Shown piece after piece: positions 28,823 through 40,378 of a stretch of DNA of 64,000 nt. The translations under genes were made by a program, and so were the position numbers. The stretch is from the NCBI RefSeq assembly GCF_947503045.1, contig NZ_CANNCF010000004.1:409338-473337 (forward strand), written 5' to 3'. Under the pieces are notes generated by a model. That model worked only from the letters and a program-made list of their open reading frames with translations, did not search any database and had not been told where the DNA came from. Within the stretch, counting starts at the first letter, position 1. Each line of letters starts with the position of its first letter. Origin of the DNA: an uncultured Tateyamaria sp. GTDB lineage: Bacteria > Pseudomonadota > Alphaproteobacteria > Rhodobacterales > Rhodobacteraceae.

Positions 28823-29733
28823 CACATCTCCAACGCATCTGTCGCCGCCCGAATGTGGCGACGCATTTCTTCTGCCAGTGCGGAATGGGTTGTACCCCCC
28901 AGAATCTGCACCTTCGCCGCGGGCCAGTCCTGCGCCAGTTCCCACGGGCCACGCAGCGGGCAGCTGGGATCAAAGCGGCTGTGAATCATCGTACAGGGGA
29001 TATGCGCGATTCTATAGACCACCCGCAGCAGCTCATCCTCTTCGAACCACGCCCCATGGGCGAAATAATGCGTGACAATGCGGGCAAAGCCCAACCGGAA
29101 AGCAGGATCGCCAAAGCGCGACCCCGGATCATGGATCGAGCCGCCAAAAATCCCGCACTCCCACGCACACCACGCATCCGCCGCCGCCTGAGCGGTTGCA
29201 GCCTCGCGCAACAGCGCCCGATAGGCCGCGATCCGTTTCGGGGTCTGGGCCGGATCCGGGTCCACGTCCGGCACATGGGCGCAGAAGTCCGCATAGGCTT
29301 CGGGAAACATCGCGCCCACATCGCCATACAGCCATTGCAGATCACGCGCTGCCGTTGTCGCCACCCCCGCCAGCACCATGGCGCGCACGCGGGTCGGATG
29401 GGTCTGGGCATAGGCCATCGCAAGGGTCGAGCCCCACGAGCCACCAAAGAGCACCCAGGCTTCGACCCCGTAATGAACCCGCACCGCCTCGATATCGCCA
29501 ATCAGATCGGCGGTCGTGTTGTGATCAAGACCCGCCAGCGTGTCAGAGGCCAGCGGCGTGCTGCGTCCGCAGCCGCGCTGATCCATGCATGTCACACGAA
29601 AACGGGTCAGATCGAACAGATCGAAATGACCGGGCAGACAGCCCGAACCGGGACCGCCATGCAGCACAAGGGCGTCGATCCCCTGCCCTCGCTGCTCGGT
29701 ATAGATGTGATGCCCGTGGCCAACGTCCAGCAT
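28822..29733 (-). CDS. pip: Proline iminopeptidase
   Basis: An alpha/beta-hydrolase aminopeptidase of 303 residues that removes N-terminal proline. It has the oxyanion motif VLHGGPGSG, DQRGCGRSTPLA, the nucleophile elbow GGSWGSTLAMAYA, and a C-terminal GGTTHSA histidine region, all typical for peptidase family S33. The ATG at 29733 has GGGAGG 4 bp upstream and is preferred over 29775, which would run into the tsf terminator. Confidence 0.94.
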   Translation of the reverse strand: MLDVGHGHHIYTEQRGQGIDALVLHGGPGSGCLPGHFDLFDLTRFRVTCMDQRGCGRSTPLASDTLAGLDHNTTADLIGDIEAVRVHYGVEAWVLFGGSWGSTLAMAYAQTHPTRVRAMVLAGVATTAARDLQWLYGDVGAMFPEAYADFCAHVPDVDPDPAQTPKRIAAYRALLREAATAQAAADAWCAWECGIFGGSIHDPGSRFGDPAFRLGFARIVTHYFAHGAWFEEDELLRVVYRIAHIPCTMIHSRFDPSCPLRGPWELAQDWPAAKVQILGGTTHSALAEEMRRHIRAATDALEM

Positions 29734-29750
29734 AAGACCTCCCTGAAATG

Positions 29751-29782
29751 AAAAACGGCGCACCCCCAAGGGCACGCCGTTT
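29751..29782 (-). terminator. Terminator of the rpsB-tsf operon
   Basis: On the minus strand AAACGGCG pairs with CGCCGTTT, extended by a GGG/CCC pair across a small internal loop, followed by TTTTT. It lies 24 bp after the tsf stop. Confidence 0.8.
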
Positions 29783-29805
29783 CACTCAAAAAGCAAGGGG
29801 GTGTC

Positions 29806-30681
29806 TTACGACTTGCCGACCTTGGCCACTTCAGCGGCAAAGTCTTCCTTTTCCACTTCGATGCCTTCGCCCACTTCGAGACGGGCAAAGCCTGTGATGG
29901 TGGCACCGGCTTCTTCGGCGGCCTTGGCCACGGTCAGGTCAGGGTTCACCACAAAGGACTGGTTCAGCAGGGTCACTTCGGACATGTACTTTTTCATCCG
30001 GCCCACGATCATCTTTTCGATCACCGCTTCGGGCTTGCCGCTTTCGCGCGCGATGTCCATCTGGACCTGCTTTTCCTTCTCGACGACGGCCGCGTCCAGA
30101 TCAGCTTCGGACAGCGAGGCGGGGTTCACAGCGGCGATGTGCATCGCAACCTGCTTGCCGAACGCCTCATCACCGCCATCCATGGCCACCAGCACGCCGA
30201 TCTTGCCCATGCCGGGCGCGGCTGCGTTGTGGACGTAGGACACAACAGTGCCGCCTGTCAGCTTGGCCATGCGGCGCACGCTCATGTTTTCGCCGATGGT
30301 GGCGATCTTGTCGGTGACGACATCCGCGACAGTCTTGCCGCCCATGTCAGCCGCTTTCAGACCGTCGACATCATCCGCACCCAGCGCGACAGCGGCGATG
30401 CCAGCAACCATTTGCTGGAATTCAGCGTTCTTGCCAACGAAATCGGTTTCCGAGTTCACTTCGACAGCCACGCCGGTGCCCCCGTCCACGACGACGGCCA
30501 CTAGGCCCTCGGCGGCGGTGCGGCCCGATTTCTTGGCGGCCTTGGCCAGACCCTTGGTGCGCAGCCAGTCGACTGCCGCTTCCATGTCGCCATCATTCTC
30601 GGTCAGCGCCTTCTTGGCGTCCATCATGCCTGCGCCCGTCGAATCGCGCAGTTCTTTGACCATTGCTGCTGTGATTGCCAT
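29806..30681 (-). CDS. tsf: Translation elongation factor Ts
   Basis: EF-Ts recharges EF-Tu with GTP. The 291-residue protein has the N-terminal UBA-like domain with [20 protein letters not shown], then ALADGAD-like core segments including [11 protein letters not shown] that contact EF-Tu. It follows rpsB by 78 bp, as in most bacteria. Confidence 0.97.
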   Translation of the reverse strand: MAITAAMVKELRDSTGAGMMDAKKALTENDGDMEAAVDWLRTKGLAKAAKKSGRTAAEGLVAVVVDGGTGVAVEVNSETDFVGKNAEFQQMVAGIAAVALGADDVDGLKAADMGGKTVADVVTDKIATIGENMSVRRMAKLTGGTVVSYVHNAAAPGMGKIGVLVAMDGGDEAFGKQVAMHIAAVNPASLSEADLDAAVVEKEKQVQMDIARESGKPEAVIEKMIVGRMKKYMSEVTLLNQSFVVNPDLTVAKAAEEAGATITGFARLEVGEGIEVEKEDFAAEVAKVGKS

Positions 30682-30759
30682 CTTTGGCTCTCCTCAAAAT
30701 GGATAGGGGATGCGGCGGTGCTCATGACCGCCGCACATATCAGCTTGGTGTCGCGGGCC

Positions 30760-31572
30760 TCAGCCTGCGGCGGGTGTTTCCGCAGCAGGAGCTTCGGCAG
30801 CGGCCTCTTCAGCCGGGGCTTCGGCGACAGCCTCTTCCACTGGGGCCTCTTCCATTGCGCCAAGGTCCACGCCAGCCGCACCCAGTTGGGCGCTCATGCC
30901 GTCCAGCGCCGCACGCGAGGCCAGATCGCAATAAAGCGAGATGGCGCGGGCTGCGTCGTCGTTGCCGGGAATGATGTAATCCACACCATCAGGCGAGCAG
31001 TTGGTGTCGACCACGGCCACAACCGGAATGCCCAGCTTGTTGGCTTCGGCCACGGCGAGGGCTTCTTTTTTCACGTCGATGACAAAGATCAGGTCAGGGC
31101 GGCCGCCCATTTCGCGAATGCCGCCAAGCGAGGCCTGCAATTTGCCCTGGTCACGTTCCATGCCCAGACGCTCTTTCTTGGTCAGGCCCTCAAAGCCGAT
31201 CTCGGCCTGCTCGTCGATGGACTTCAGGCGGTTGATCGACTGGGACACGGTCTGCCAGTTGGTCAGCGTGCCGCCAAGCCAGCGGTGGTTCATGTAGTAC
31301 TGTGCGCATTTTTCAGCGGCTTCGGCGATGGGCTGAGCAGCCTGACGCTTGGTGCCGACAAACAGCACGCGGCCATTCTTTGCGACAGTGTCGCGGATCG
31401 CCTGCAGGGCCTGGTCCAGCATGGGAACAGTCTGCGTCAGGTCCATGATGTGGATGCCGTTGCGCGCGCCGTAGATGAACGGGCCCATGCGGGGGTTCCA
31501 GCGCTGTGTCTGGTGACCAAAGTGAACGCCTGCCTCAAGCAGCTGGCGCATGGTGAACTCGGGAAGAGCCAT
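30760..31572 (-). CDS. rpsB: 30S ribosomal protein S2
   Basis: A 270-residue S2 starting at the ATG at 31572 ([20 protein letters not shown]), with AAAAGGAAA upstream; longer in-frame starts read through the leader. [32 protein letters not shown] and [19 protein letters not shown] are classic S2 blocks. The C-terminus carries an Ala/Glu/Pro-rich acidic tail of about 40 residues common in Rhodobacteraceae. Confidence 0.97.
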   Translation of the reverse strand: MALPEFTMRQLLEAGVHFGHQTQRWNPRMGPFIYGARNGIHIMDLTQTVPMLDQALQAIRDTVAKNGRVLFVGTKRQAAQPIAEAAEKCAQYYMNHRWLGGTLTNWQTVSQSINRLKSIDEQAEIGFEGLTKKERLGMERDQGKLQASLGGIREMGGRPDLIFVIDVKKEALAVAEANKLGIPVVAVVDTNCSPDGVDYIIPGNDDAARAISLYCDLASRAALDGMSAQLGAAGVDLGAMEEAPVEEAVAEAPAEEAAAEAPAAETPAAG

Positions 31573-31639
31573 GTGCATTTCCTTTTCCGGTTTTCGCCTC
31601 GTCCGGGGGTGCAGCGCGGATGCGCCAACCGGTGGACCC

Positions 31640-31692
31640 ATGGGGATGTCTCCCCCATATGCCCGCCCCGGACTGCGGATTGATGGGCGGGC
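31640..31692 (-). promoter_or_regulatory. Double hairpin in the rpsB leader
   Basis: Two hairpins lie 70-120 bp before rpsB: GCCCGCCC/GGGCGGGC at 31661-31692 (8 perfect pairs) and ATGGGG/CCCCAT at 31640-31658. This is a likely 5' untranslated region and may be the site where S2 represses its own operon; that is inferred from position and from known S2 autoregulation. Confidence 0.4.
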
Positions 31693-31761
31693 TTTAGGCG
31701 AAGGCGCGCGGGATGGCAAGGGGGTAAAGCGGAGAACGAGGGATGCCGGTGTGAACGCAGG

Positions 31762-31888
31762 GCCGAAGGCGCCGATCCATCCACTGCCCGGCAGCCAAAT
31801 CTGCCGAGAGGGACCAGCACGCCTCCCCCGGGTGGCAATGGATCAGCGGGGGACCGGATGACGGTCGGCTTTGTGGGACGGAGCCGAC
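31762..31888. repeat. Composite intergenic repeat, copy 1 (parts A1 and B1)
   Basis: Part A1 (31762-31817) starts GCCGAAGGCGCCGATCCATC and contains AGCCAAATCTGCCGAGAGGG. Part B1 (31834-31888) starts GGCAATGGATC and contains GTCGGCTTTGTGGGAC. Both recur in the same order at 31931-32168. No coding sense is evident. Confidence 0.7.
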
Positions 31889-31930
31889 TTTTGCTGCATC
31901 GCACCCACTCAGCACCCGGATCGGAATCAA

Positions 31931-32168
31931 GCCGAAGGCGCCGATCCATCCACTGCCCCGCAGGCGATTTGGCAAAGCCAAATCTGCCGAGAGGGGCCAG
32001 TCCGCCCGACCGGGCTGGCGATTTGGCTGGTCTTGGTGCGACAGGGCAGCGGAGAGATATCCTTGATCGATAAAGCGCCCGGGAAGGTGCGTGGCCTCGC
32101 CATCCCGCGGACTGGCAATGGATCGGCGCGGGATCGAGTGACAGTCGGCTTTGCAGGACAAAGCTGAT
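31931..32168. repeat. Composite intergenic repeat, copy 2 (parts A2 and B2)
   Basis: Part A2 (31931-32000) shares 28 identical bases with copy 1 and then AGCCAAATCTGCCGAGAGGG after a 13-bp insertion. Part B2 (32114-32168) is an imperfect match to B1, about 113 bp of unrelated sequence separating A2 from B2. With copy 1 it fills most of the gap between rpsB and the SUMF1-like gene. Confidence 0.7.
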
Positions 32169-32322
32169 CATGAGTTTTGGCACTTCACTTATGCGGCATC
32201 CTTTCGTGATTGCGGCAGGCCTAATTATGTTGTGTAGCCATGTTGTTGAGCCGCAAGTTGCCGATCCAAGTAAACTGACCGATAAGTATGAATTCACGAG
32301 CAACAGACGAGGCCTGCATTTC

Positions 32323-33264
32323 ATGAATAGCATTCGTTTCTGTGGAGTGATGCTCATTGCCATAACTGTGGTTGACAGCTCGCACGCCGAAGAAGTGAAG
32401 AATTCGCTTGGATTGAATGACTTTGAGCATTTCAAAGAGTGTCCTGTTTGCCCCGAAATGGTCGTCCTGCCAACCGAACAGTTTTTGATGGGTGCTGAAT
32501 TGAGTGAATCCGCTTTCATCTACTCTCTTTGGTACAAAGTAGAAGATGATGTTGAGCCGGGATTCGCACATGAAGGGCCAGTGCACAAAGTTGTCGTGGA
32601 TATCCCAATAGCTATGGGCGTCAATGAGGTTACATACGGAGAATGGCAAGCATGCGTCGATGGTGGCGGCTGTCCGCAAATTGATGATGTTCGTATTTTG
32701 CAACCCGACGGAACGTATTTTGTAGCGGACGATCGCAGGCACCCAATCATTGGAGTGAATTACCACGAGGCTTTGCAATATATTGACTGGTTGAACGATG
32801 CGACCGGTACAGAGGCCTATCGACTACCCACTGAAGCCGAGTGGGAATACGCAGCGCGGGCGTGGTCTGACACGACTTTTCCGGCAGATCAGGTTCCAAC
32901 ACAAGAGACTGCAAATATCGCGGTTATTGATATAATTGACGGGCGCCAGGTTCCGGCATCGAGCACCAGGTATCATGTTGTTTCGGTTGACGACCTCGCT
33001 GCTCAAAACGCATGGGGTTTGAGGCATATGTCTGGCAATGTTTTGGAGCTAACGTCATCATGCTTTTACGAGCGGCACCTGCCGCTTGTTTCTACGTCTG
33101 AGTATCTTGCGGCGTCTACCGCTGTTGAAAGCTGTGACCGGGTTGGGAAAGGCGGGTGGCTAAACGCTTCTGCGGATTATGCGCGCCCTGCCTTTAGGGG
33201 AAGGGTCGGAGAAAAAGTAAGCTCGACGTCGATCGGCTTTCGGGTTGTTCGCCTAATAGAATAG
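32323..33264 (+). CDS. SUMF1/formylglycine-generating-enzyme-like secreted protein
   Basis: The 313-residue product from the ATG at 32323 has a signal peptide (about 1-23, ending SHA-EE) and a SUMF1 fold: MGVNEVTYGEWQACVDGGGC, a histidine/asparagine region HPIIGVNYHEALQYIDWLN, YRLPTEAEWEYAARA, LRHMSGNVLE and a C-terminal IGFRVVR. The cysteine pair used by true sulfatase-modifying enzymes is not evident, so it is probably a ligand-binding or protein-interaction member. Base composition is much more AT-rich than its neighbours, suggesting acquisition. A longer start at 32170 also exists. Confidence 0.82.
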   Translation: MNSIRFCGVMLIAITVVDSSHAEEVKNSLGLNDFEHFKECPVCPEMVVLPTEQFLMGAELSESAFIYSLWYKVEDDVEPGFAHEGPVHKVVVDIPIAMGVNEVTYGEWQACVDGGGCPQIDDVRILQPDGTYFVADDRRHPIIGVNYHEALQYIDWLNDATGTEAYRLPTEAEWEYAARAWSDTTFPADQVPTQETANIAVIDIIDGRQVPASSTRYHVVSVDDLAAQNAWGLRHMSGNVLELTSSCFYERHLPLVSTSEYLAASTAVESCDRVGKGGWLNASADYARPAFRGRVGEKVSSTSIGFRVVRLIE

Positions 33265-33717
33265 TAAAACAAACGAAATAACTGAGACATAAACCAATGG
33301 CCCGCCCGAAGCACCGGTTTGTTCAACCGAGCCGACTTGGTTTGTAGTTTGCGTCCGCACCAGAAACCATACTGTGTGCATGCGCAGCACAAATTGCCAA
33401 TGACCGGTTGACCTCATGCCGCCCTTTACTGCAACGCCACGCCCCCCTATCCGGTACACCGCCACGTCAAGGTGCGACAGCAACGCCCCGTCCTTCACCA
33501 TGTGCTGGACACGCGCTCTATCCCAAACCGATGCCCGTCGACCCTTTGCGCGGATGACCGGCATCCGGCCTTTGCGTCAAGGCACCACCATGCACATGTT
33601 CAGCCGGAACAAAGGACTGCCTCACCGGCCCATCAGGACGCCAGCCCATGACCGTGAGCACCGCTGCATGTCTGAACAAAAGGTTAAAATGCCTCTGTAA
33701 CCCTTTGATTTTACACA
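33265..33717. other. Intergenic stretch without a recognised gene
   Basis: About 450 bp between the SUMF1-like gene and the olsA terminator. Several overlapping short frames exist on both strands but none has a good ribosome-binding site, a recognisable domain or consistent codon use. It may be eroded remains of the same insertion as the SUMF1-like gene. Confidence 0.4.
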
Positions 33718-33741
33718 CCCACGCTTTTATCCCTGCGTGGG
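33718..33741 (-). terminator. Probable terminator after olsA
   Basis: CCCACGC pairs with GCGTGGG around a 10-base loop, 21 bp beyond the olsA stop. No clean U run follows, so efficiency is uncertain. Confidence 0.5.
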
Positions 33742-33761
33742 ACAGTGCCGCAGGCGGCCTC

Positions 33762-34583
33762 TCAGACCAGCTCATGCCCGCCCCGCACCGCGGCCTCGGC
33801 CGCAGCCGCCAGTGCCTTGCGATCACCGATATCGGAGACCCGGATGGGATCATGATAGACCACCACAACCCGCCCCTGCCGCGGTAAGGCAAGCGTGTGC
33901 AGCAGGTGCGGTCCAAACTCCATATCCCCCCACCAGCCATAGGCGCGCGCGTCCCCGCCTGTGGGCGCGTGATAGGTCACCGACACCGGCTGCACAGACA
34001 GCACATCGCGCAAATCTTCGGCCAGAAACGCCTGAAACAACGTCGACTTGAACGGCAGCACCCGCAGCCCATCCGTGCTGGTCCCTTCGGGAAAGAACAG
34101 CAGCCGCTGCCCGGCCAGCAGTCGGGTTTCGAACAGTTGGGTGTGGATGCGGGCCTCCTTGCGGTCGCGCGCGATGAACAGGGTGCCGGTGACGCGGGCC
34201 AGAAAGCCGATCCCGGGCCAGCCCGCCACTTCGGATTTCGACACGAAATAGACCCGGTCCCCGGCGTTGAGGGCAAAGATATCAAGCCAACTCGAATGGT
34301 TGGCCACGATGGCCCCCTGCCCGGTCATGGGCGTGCCGCGCCGCTCATACCCAATTCCCATCCAGATCAGCGAAAGGCGGCACACCACCCGCGTGATATG
34401 CGGCGTCCAGGGGCGGAACATGCCATGCACGGGCCGCTCGATCAGGCGCAGCGGGATGAGGATGGCAAGGCCAAGGGTGATGGTCAGCAGGATGGCCGAG
34501 CCGCGCACGAGGACACGCAGCCAGCCCAGCAGGCCGGGGCGCTGCCCATGTGGCGGCTCATCCGCGTCCCAGGTCACGCTCAT
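33762..34583 (-). CDS. olsA: Lyso-ornithine lipid / lysophospholipid O-acyltransferase (PlsC family)
   Basis: A membrane acyltransferase of 273 residues with an N-terminal helix (about 20-45), the HX4D motif in NHSSWLD, the second motif in LFIARDRKEAR and FPEGTSTDG. It transfers a fatty acyl group to a lyso acceptor. Because its start overlaps the stop of an OlsB-type gene (ATGA), I assign it as OlsA, which completes ornithine lipids; a role in phosphatidic acid synthesis is the alternative. Confidence 0.85.
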   Translation of the reverse strand: MSVTWDADEPPHGQRPGLLGWLRVLVRGSAILLTITLGLAILIPLRLIERPVHGMFRPWTPHITRVVCRLSLIWMGIGYERRGTPMTGQGAIVANHSSWLDIFALNAGDRVYFVSKSEVAGWPGIGFLARVTGTLFIARDRKEARIHTQLFETRLLAGQRLLFFPEGTSTDGLRVLPFKSTLFQAFLAEDLRDVLSVQPVSVTYHAPTGGDARAYGWWGDMEFGPHLLHTLALPRQGRVVVVYHDPIRVSDIGDRKALAAAAEAAVRGGHELV

Positions 34584-35344
34584 GCACCGACCCCGTAAAT
34601 GCGCCGTTGCCGGTCAGACATCGCGCCGGTGTCCATCACCAGACAGACATCCGTGGTGTTAAAGCCATGATCGACAAACGCACCCTGCCCCACAACGCCG
34701 CCGAGACGCAGGTAGGCCTTGATCAGCGCAGGCATGCGCAGCATCGCAGCACGGCGGTCGATTTCAGGTTCGGGGATGAGGTCCATCGCTGCGGCATGAG
34801 GCGGACGGGCTGTGACCCGCAGGACCTCGGGGGCCAGATGGCGGTGATGCAGCAGCGACAGCGGTTCGGCCAGCGCATCCACATCCGTGCCGTGGAACGA
34901 GGCGACGCCAAACAGGATGTCGATGCCGTGCTCGGCCACGTAGCCCGCCAACCCGTTCCAGAGGTGATACATCGCCGGCCCGCCGCGATAATCGACATGG
35001 ACACAGGACCGCCCCAGCTCCAGCAGGCGACGCCCCGTGGCCTTGAGCGGGGCAAGGTCGTACTCATCTTCGGAATAATACCCGCCCGCAGCGGCCGCCT
35101 GATCTGCCTGCAACATCCGGTAGACCCCGACAACACGCCCCTCTGCGGCATCATCAAACAGGATCAGATGGTCAAAGAACGGATCAAACCGGTCACGCTC
35201 CAGCCGTTCATCGTGATCGACCAGCGCCCCGCCGCCGCCCAATTCAGCGACAAATACGTCATAACGCAAGCGCTGCGCGGCGCGCAGATCCTCGGAACTG
35301 CGGGCCACGGAAACGCGAAATTCAGGCTCGTGGGTCAATGTCAT
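34580..35344 (-). CDS. olsB: L-ornithine N-alpha-acyltransferase (OlsB family, GNAT fold)
   Basis: The 254-residue product from the ATG at 35344 matches the OlsB/hemolysin-like acyltransferase family: RSSEDLRAAQRLRYDVFVAE, DPFFDHLILFD, GVYRMLQ, ELGRSCVHVDYR and the late GGVVGQGAFVDHGFNTTDVCLVMD. It forms the amide-linked 3-hydroxyacyl ornithine that OlsA then acylates. Ornithine lipids replace phospholipids under phosphate limitation in many alphaproteobacteria; no clear Pho box was seen in front of this pair. Confidence 0.88.
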   Translation of the reverse strand: MTLTHEPEFRVSVARSSEDLRAAQRLRYDVFVAELGGGGALVDHDERLERDRFDPFFDHLILFDDAAEGRVVGVYRMLQADQAAAAGGYYSEDEYDLAPLKATGRRLLELGRSCVHVDYRGGPAMYHLWNGLAGYVAEHGIDILFGVASFHGTDVDALAEPLSLLHHRHLAPEVLRVTARPPHAAAMDLIPEPEIDRRAAMLRMPALIKAYLRLGGVVGQGAFVDHGFNTTDVCLVMDTGAMSDRQRRIYGVGA

Positions 35345-35437
35345 CGCGCGCGGTTTAGCGCCCGACGCGCATAAAGGCAAAGAGAGGCAAGTGTTGCCAC
35401 CTGTGGTTGTGTGTCGTTAAGGTTTCAGAAAGGATGT

Positions 35438-35620
35438 TCAGGCATCAAACACGGGTTCAAGCGCAATGCGCGCGCCGTCGATCACCACTTTTCCCGTTTC
35501 GGGGAAGTTGACGGTGATGCGACCTGCGATATTGCTTTGGACCTGACCAATTCCCCATTCCGCGAAATCGGGATGGCGCACCAACATGCCGGGAGCCAGA
35601 ATGGCGTTCAAATTTTCCAT
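35438..35620 (-). CDS. DUF3553 domain-containing protein
   Basis: A 60-residue protein that is almost entirely the DUF3553 domain (LAPGMLVRHPDFAEWGIGQVQS, IAGRITVNFPETGKVVI), a small SH3-like fold. Start ATG preceded by an AGG-rich site. It diverges from chpT with a 38-bp gap. Function unknown. Confidence 0.82.
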   Translation of the reverse strand: MENLNAILAPGMLVRHPDFAEWGIGQVQSNIAGRITVNFPETGKVVIDGARIALEPVFDA

Positions 35621-35658
35621 GACCTGCCTTTCATGCGGGTATTTTTGCGGGGTCGCGT

Positions 35659-36252
35659 ATGGGCCAGAGTAATGTAAACCTTGCGGCGCTGATCGGCAGC
35701 CGCATCTGTCACGATCTGATATCGCCGATTGGCGCGATCAACAACGGGCTAGAACTGCTTGGCATGTCCGAAGACCGTGAGGGGCCGGAACTCGACCTGA
35801 TCACGGAAAGTGTTGAAAACGCATCCGCCCGCATCCGGTTCTTTCGCATTGCCTACGGGGCGGCCTCTGATCAGCCCATGGGCCGGTCCGAAGTGATCAC
35901 CATCCTGCGCGACATGACCGGTGGCGGGCGTCTCAAGGTGGCATATGGGCCGATGGACGACCAGCCCCGTTGGGCCGTGCGCATGGCTTTTCTGGCGATC
36001 CAGTGCCTTGAGACCTGCATGCCCTATGGTGGTCGGGTCGAGGCCAGTTGCGATTCCGGTCAATGGACGATCACGGGCCATTCGCCCAAGACCAATGTGG
36101 ACGGTGATCTGTGGGCCGTGCTGACGGGCGGCGAGCTGGAAACGCTTGCGCCTGCGCATGTGCAATTTGCGCTGCTTCCGGCGGTGGCGGGTGACGTCAA
36201 ACGTTCCATCACCAGCGAGATCGGGGATGAGCGGCTGACGATCCGGTTCTAG
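35659..36252 (+). CDS. chpT: Histidine phosphotransferase ChpT
   Basis: A 197-residue pseudokinase-like phosphotransferase with His18 in [21 protein letters not shown], the phospho-transfer site, followed by a degenerate HATPase-like C-terminal domain. In alphaproteobacteria ChpT relays phosphate from CckA to CtrA and CpdR, controlling cell cycle or, in Rhodobacteraceae, motility and gene transfer agent genes. It ends with a 4-bp overlap with the convergent proA. Confidence 0.9.
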   Translation: MGQSNVNLAALIGSRICHDLISPIGAINNGLELLGMSEDREGPELDLITESVENASARIRFFRIAYGAASDQPMGRSEVITILRDMTGGGRLKVAYGPMDDQPRWAVRMAFLAIQCLETCMPYGGRVEASCDSGQWTITGHSPKTNVDGDLWAVLTGGELETLAPAHVQFALLPAVAGDVKRSITSEIGDERLTIRF

Positions 36253-37514
36253 GCCCGCACCGTCCCGTCCCCGCGCACCAGGTATTTGAAACTGGTCAAC
36301 TGTGCCGCACCCACAGGGCCGCGCGCATGCATCTTGCCGGTCGCGATCCCGATCTCGGCCCCCATCCCGAACTCACCGCCATCCGCAAACTGGGTCGAGG
36401 CATTGTGCATCAGGATGGCGCTGTCCAGATCATTGAGGAACACGGCCGCCGTGTCGGCATCTTCGGTCAGGATGCAGTCGGTGTGGTTTGACCCATAGGT
36501 GCGAATATGATCCATCGCTGCCCCGATATCGGGCACGACGCGCGCGGCGATATCCATGTCGAGGTATTCGTGCCCCCAATCGGCGTCGCTGGCTGCCAGT
36601 ACGCCTTCGATCGATTGCAGTGCCACATCGGCATGCACCCGCACACCGGCATTCAACAACGCGCCCACCACACCGCGCCCGATGCTGCTGGCCACATCCT
36701 CGTGGATCAGCAGGCACTCCGCCGCGCCGCAAATGCCCGTGCGCCGTGTCTTGGCGTTCAGCACAACCTTGAGCACCTTTTCAGGGTCCGCGTCCTTGTC
36801 GATATAGATGTGCACGATGCCCTCGAGGTGGGCAAAGACGGGCACGCGGGCCTCGCGCTGCACAAGTCCCACAAGGCCCTTGCCGCCCCTCGGCACGATC
36901 ACGTCAAACGTGTCGGTCATGGTCAGCATTTCGCTCACAGCAGCCCGGTCGCGGGTCGGCACAAGCTGGATCGCATCCTCGGGCAGGTTGGCATCGCGCA
37001 GGCCCTGCACCATGCAGGCATGGATCGCAGATGACGAATGAAAGCTTTCGGAGCCGCCGCGCAGGACGACCGCATTGCCCGCTTTGAGGCACAGCGCGCC
37101 CGCATCCGCCGTCACGTTGGGGCGGCTCTCATAGATCACACCGATCACGCCAAGGGGCGTGCGCACCCGCTGGATGTGCAACCCCGTGGGCTGGGTCCAG
37201 TCGGCCAGCACTTCGCCCACCGGATCGGCCTGTTCGGCCACGGCGCGCAACCCGTCGACGATGCCGCGGATGCGGTCCTCGTCCAGCCGCAGACGGTCCA
37301 GCATTGCGTCCGACAGCCCCTTGTCGGCACCAAAGGCCATGTCCTTGGCGTTGGCCTCGATGATCGCCTTGCGACCCGCCCAGACATGATCAGCCGCCCC
37401 GATCAGGGCCGCATGTTTGCGCTCGGCGTTGGCGGTGGCGAGCGTTGTGGCAGCGGCTTTCGCGCGCGCGCCGATGTCGGCCATGAGGCTTGGGATGTCA
37501 GCGAAATCTTTCAT
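36249..37514 (-). CDS. proA: Gamma-glutamyl phosphate reductase
   Basis: The second enzyme of proline synthesis, reducing glutamyl-5-phosphate with NADPH. The 421-residue protein is of normal length and has [19 protein letters not shown], the NADPH-binding [12 protein letters not shown] and the catalytic cysteine in [15 protein letters not shown]. It follows proB after 74 bp containing intergenic element copy D. Confidence 0.97.
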   Translation of the reverse strand: MKDFADIPSLMADIGARAKAAATTLATANAERKHAALIGAADHVWAGRKAIIEANAKDMAFGADKGLSDAMLDRLRLDEDRIRGIVDGLRAVAEQADPVGEVLADWTQPTGLHIQRVRTPLGVIGVIYESRPNVTADAGALCLKAGNAVVLRGGSESFHSSSAIHACMVQGLRDANLPEDAIQLVPTRDRAAVSEMLTMTDTFDVIVPRGGKGLVGLVQREARVPVFAHLEGIVHIYIDKDADPEKVLKVVLNAKTRRTGICGAAECLLIHEDVASSIGRGVVGALLNAGVRVHADVALQSIEGVLAASDADWGHEYLDMDIAARVVPDIGAAMDHIRTYGSNHTDCILTEDADTAAVFLNDLDSAILMHNASTQFADGGEFGMGAEIGIATGKMHARGPVGAAQLTSFKYLVRGDGTVRA

Positions 37515-37547
37515 GGCGTGGTGTCCTTTGCATCTGGTGCGCCGCGG

Positions 37548-37588
37548 ATTTTAGGCCTCCGGCGGTGGTATTTATAGTCAGAAGAAGA

Positions 37589-37589
<1 letters not shown>
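37548..37589. repeat. Intergenic element, copy D
   Basis: GGCCTCCGGCGGTGGTATTTATAGTCAGAAGAAGATC resembles copy A at 15983 in its second half (GTGGTATTTTTGGTCAGAAGAA), but the large hairpin is reduced. It lies between proB and proA. Confidence 0.45.
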
Positions 37590-39726
<2,137 letters not shown>

Positions 39727-39768
39727 CTAGTGCGTTTCGGCGGCAAAGGGAATGGGGGCGGCGCAGGT

Positions 39769-39825
39769 TGGGGGCGCTGCCTCCGGCCTCCGGCCTCCCC
39801 CGGGATTTTTTGAAATCAGAGAAGC
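39769..39825. repeat. Intergenic GC hairpin element, copy C
   Basis: GGGGGCGCTGCCTCCGG and CCGGCCTCCCCCGGGATTTTTTGAAATCAG resemble copy A, with a GGGGG/CCCCC stem enclosing a CTCCGGC direct repeat. It sits between the GNAT gene and obgE. Confidence 0.5.
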
Positions 39826-39835
39826 AGACCCGTCT

Positions 39836-40378
39836 TCAGAGTTTGTGGCTGTAGGTCCATGTCGGCACGGTGGTGTCGCGGGCCACGCAAAAGCTTTCCG
39901 CATCCCCGAGATATTTGAAGCCGCAATGGGTCAGCACGCGGGCCGAGGCCGGGTTGTCCTGAAAGACAGAGGCGAACATCGCCGCGTTCTGCATCGGGTT
40001 GGCCTCGACCAGCGCCTGCACCGCATCAGAGGCCAGGCCGGTGTTCCAGAATGGGGGTGCCACCCAATAGCCTACTTCGGACTGGTTGCGGTCCATCCGC
40101 TCGAGCGAGATCAGGCCCATCACTTCGGCCCCGCCGGATTTATGCCCGTCCATCGCCCAGACGTCCTCGTCCCGGTTGTCGGCCATGGCGCGGGTCACGA
40201 AGGCTTCGGTCATACCGGGTGGTACGGGATGCGGGATCGAGGTGGTCATGTGCGCGACGCGCGCATCCGACCAATACATCTCGATCAGGCCCATGTCGGA
40301 CTTGCGCAAAGGGCGCAGAACAAAGCGTTCGGTCTCGATCACCGGTTGGGTCACAATTTTCTCCATCTCCATTGTCAT
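39836..40378 (-). CDS. GNAT family N-acetyltransferase (RimJ/RimL-like)
   Basis: A 180-residue acetyltransferase with TERFVLRPLRKSD at the N-terminus, EVGYWVAPPFWNTGLASDAVQALVEA as the acetyl-CoA motif and SARVLTHCGFKYLGD. These features fit the Acetyltransf_3 group that modifies N-termini of ribosomal or other proteins. Start overlaps the stop of the LysE gene. Confidence 0.87.
   Translation of the reverse strand: MTMEMEKIVTQPVIETERFVLRPLRKSDMGLIEMYWSDARVAHMTTSIPHPVPPGMTEAFVTRAMADNRDEDVWAMDGHKSGGAEVMGLISLERMDRNQSEVGYWVAPPFWNTGLASDAVQALVEANPMQNAAMFASVFQDNPASARVLTHCGFKYLGDAESFCVARDTTVPTWTYSHKL

Noticed and set aside
28521..28973. 150-codon minus-strand frame over the hairpin-rich gap
   Set aside because: It overlaps the 3' end of pip out of frame and has no ribosome-binding site; the hairpins explain the lack of stops better.
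31437..32519. Long minus-strand frame of 360 codons overlapping rpsB and the repeats
   Set aside because: It runs antisense to the SUMF1-like gene start and through the rpsB leader in the wrong frame; codon use is not coding-like and it contains the noncoding repeats twice.
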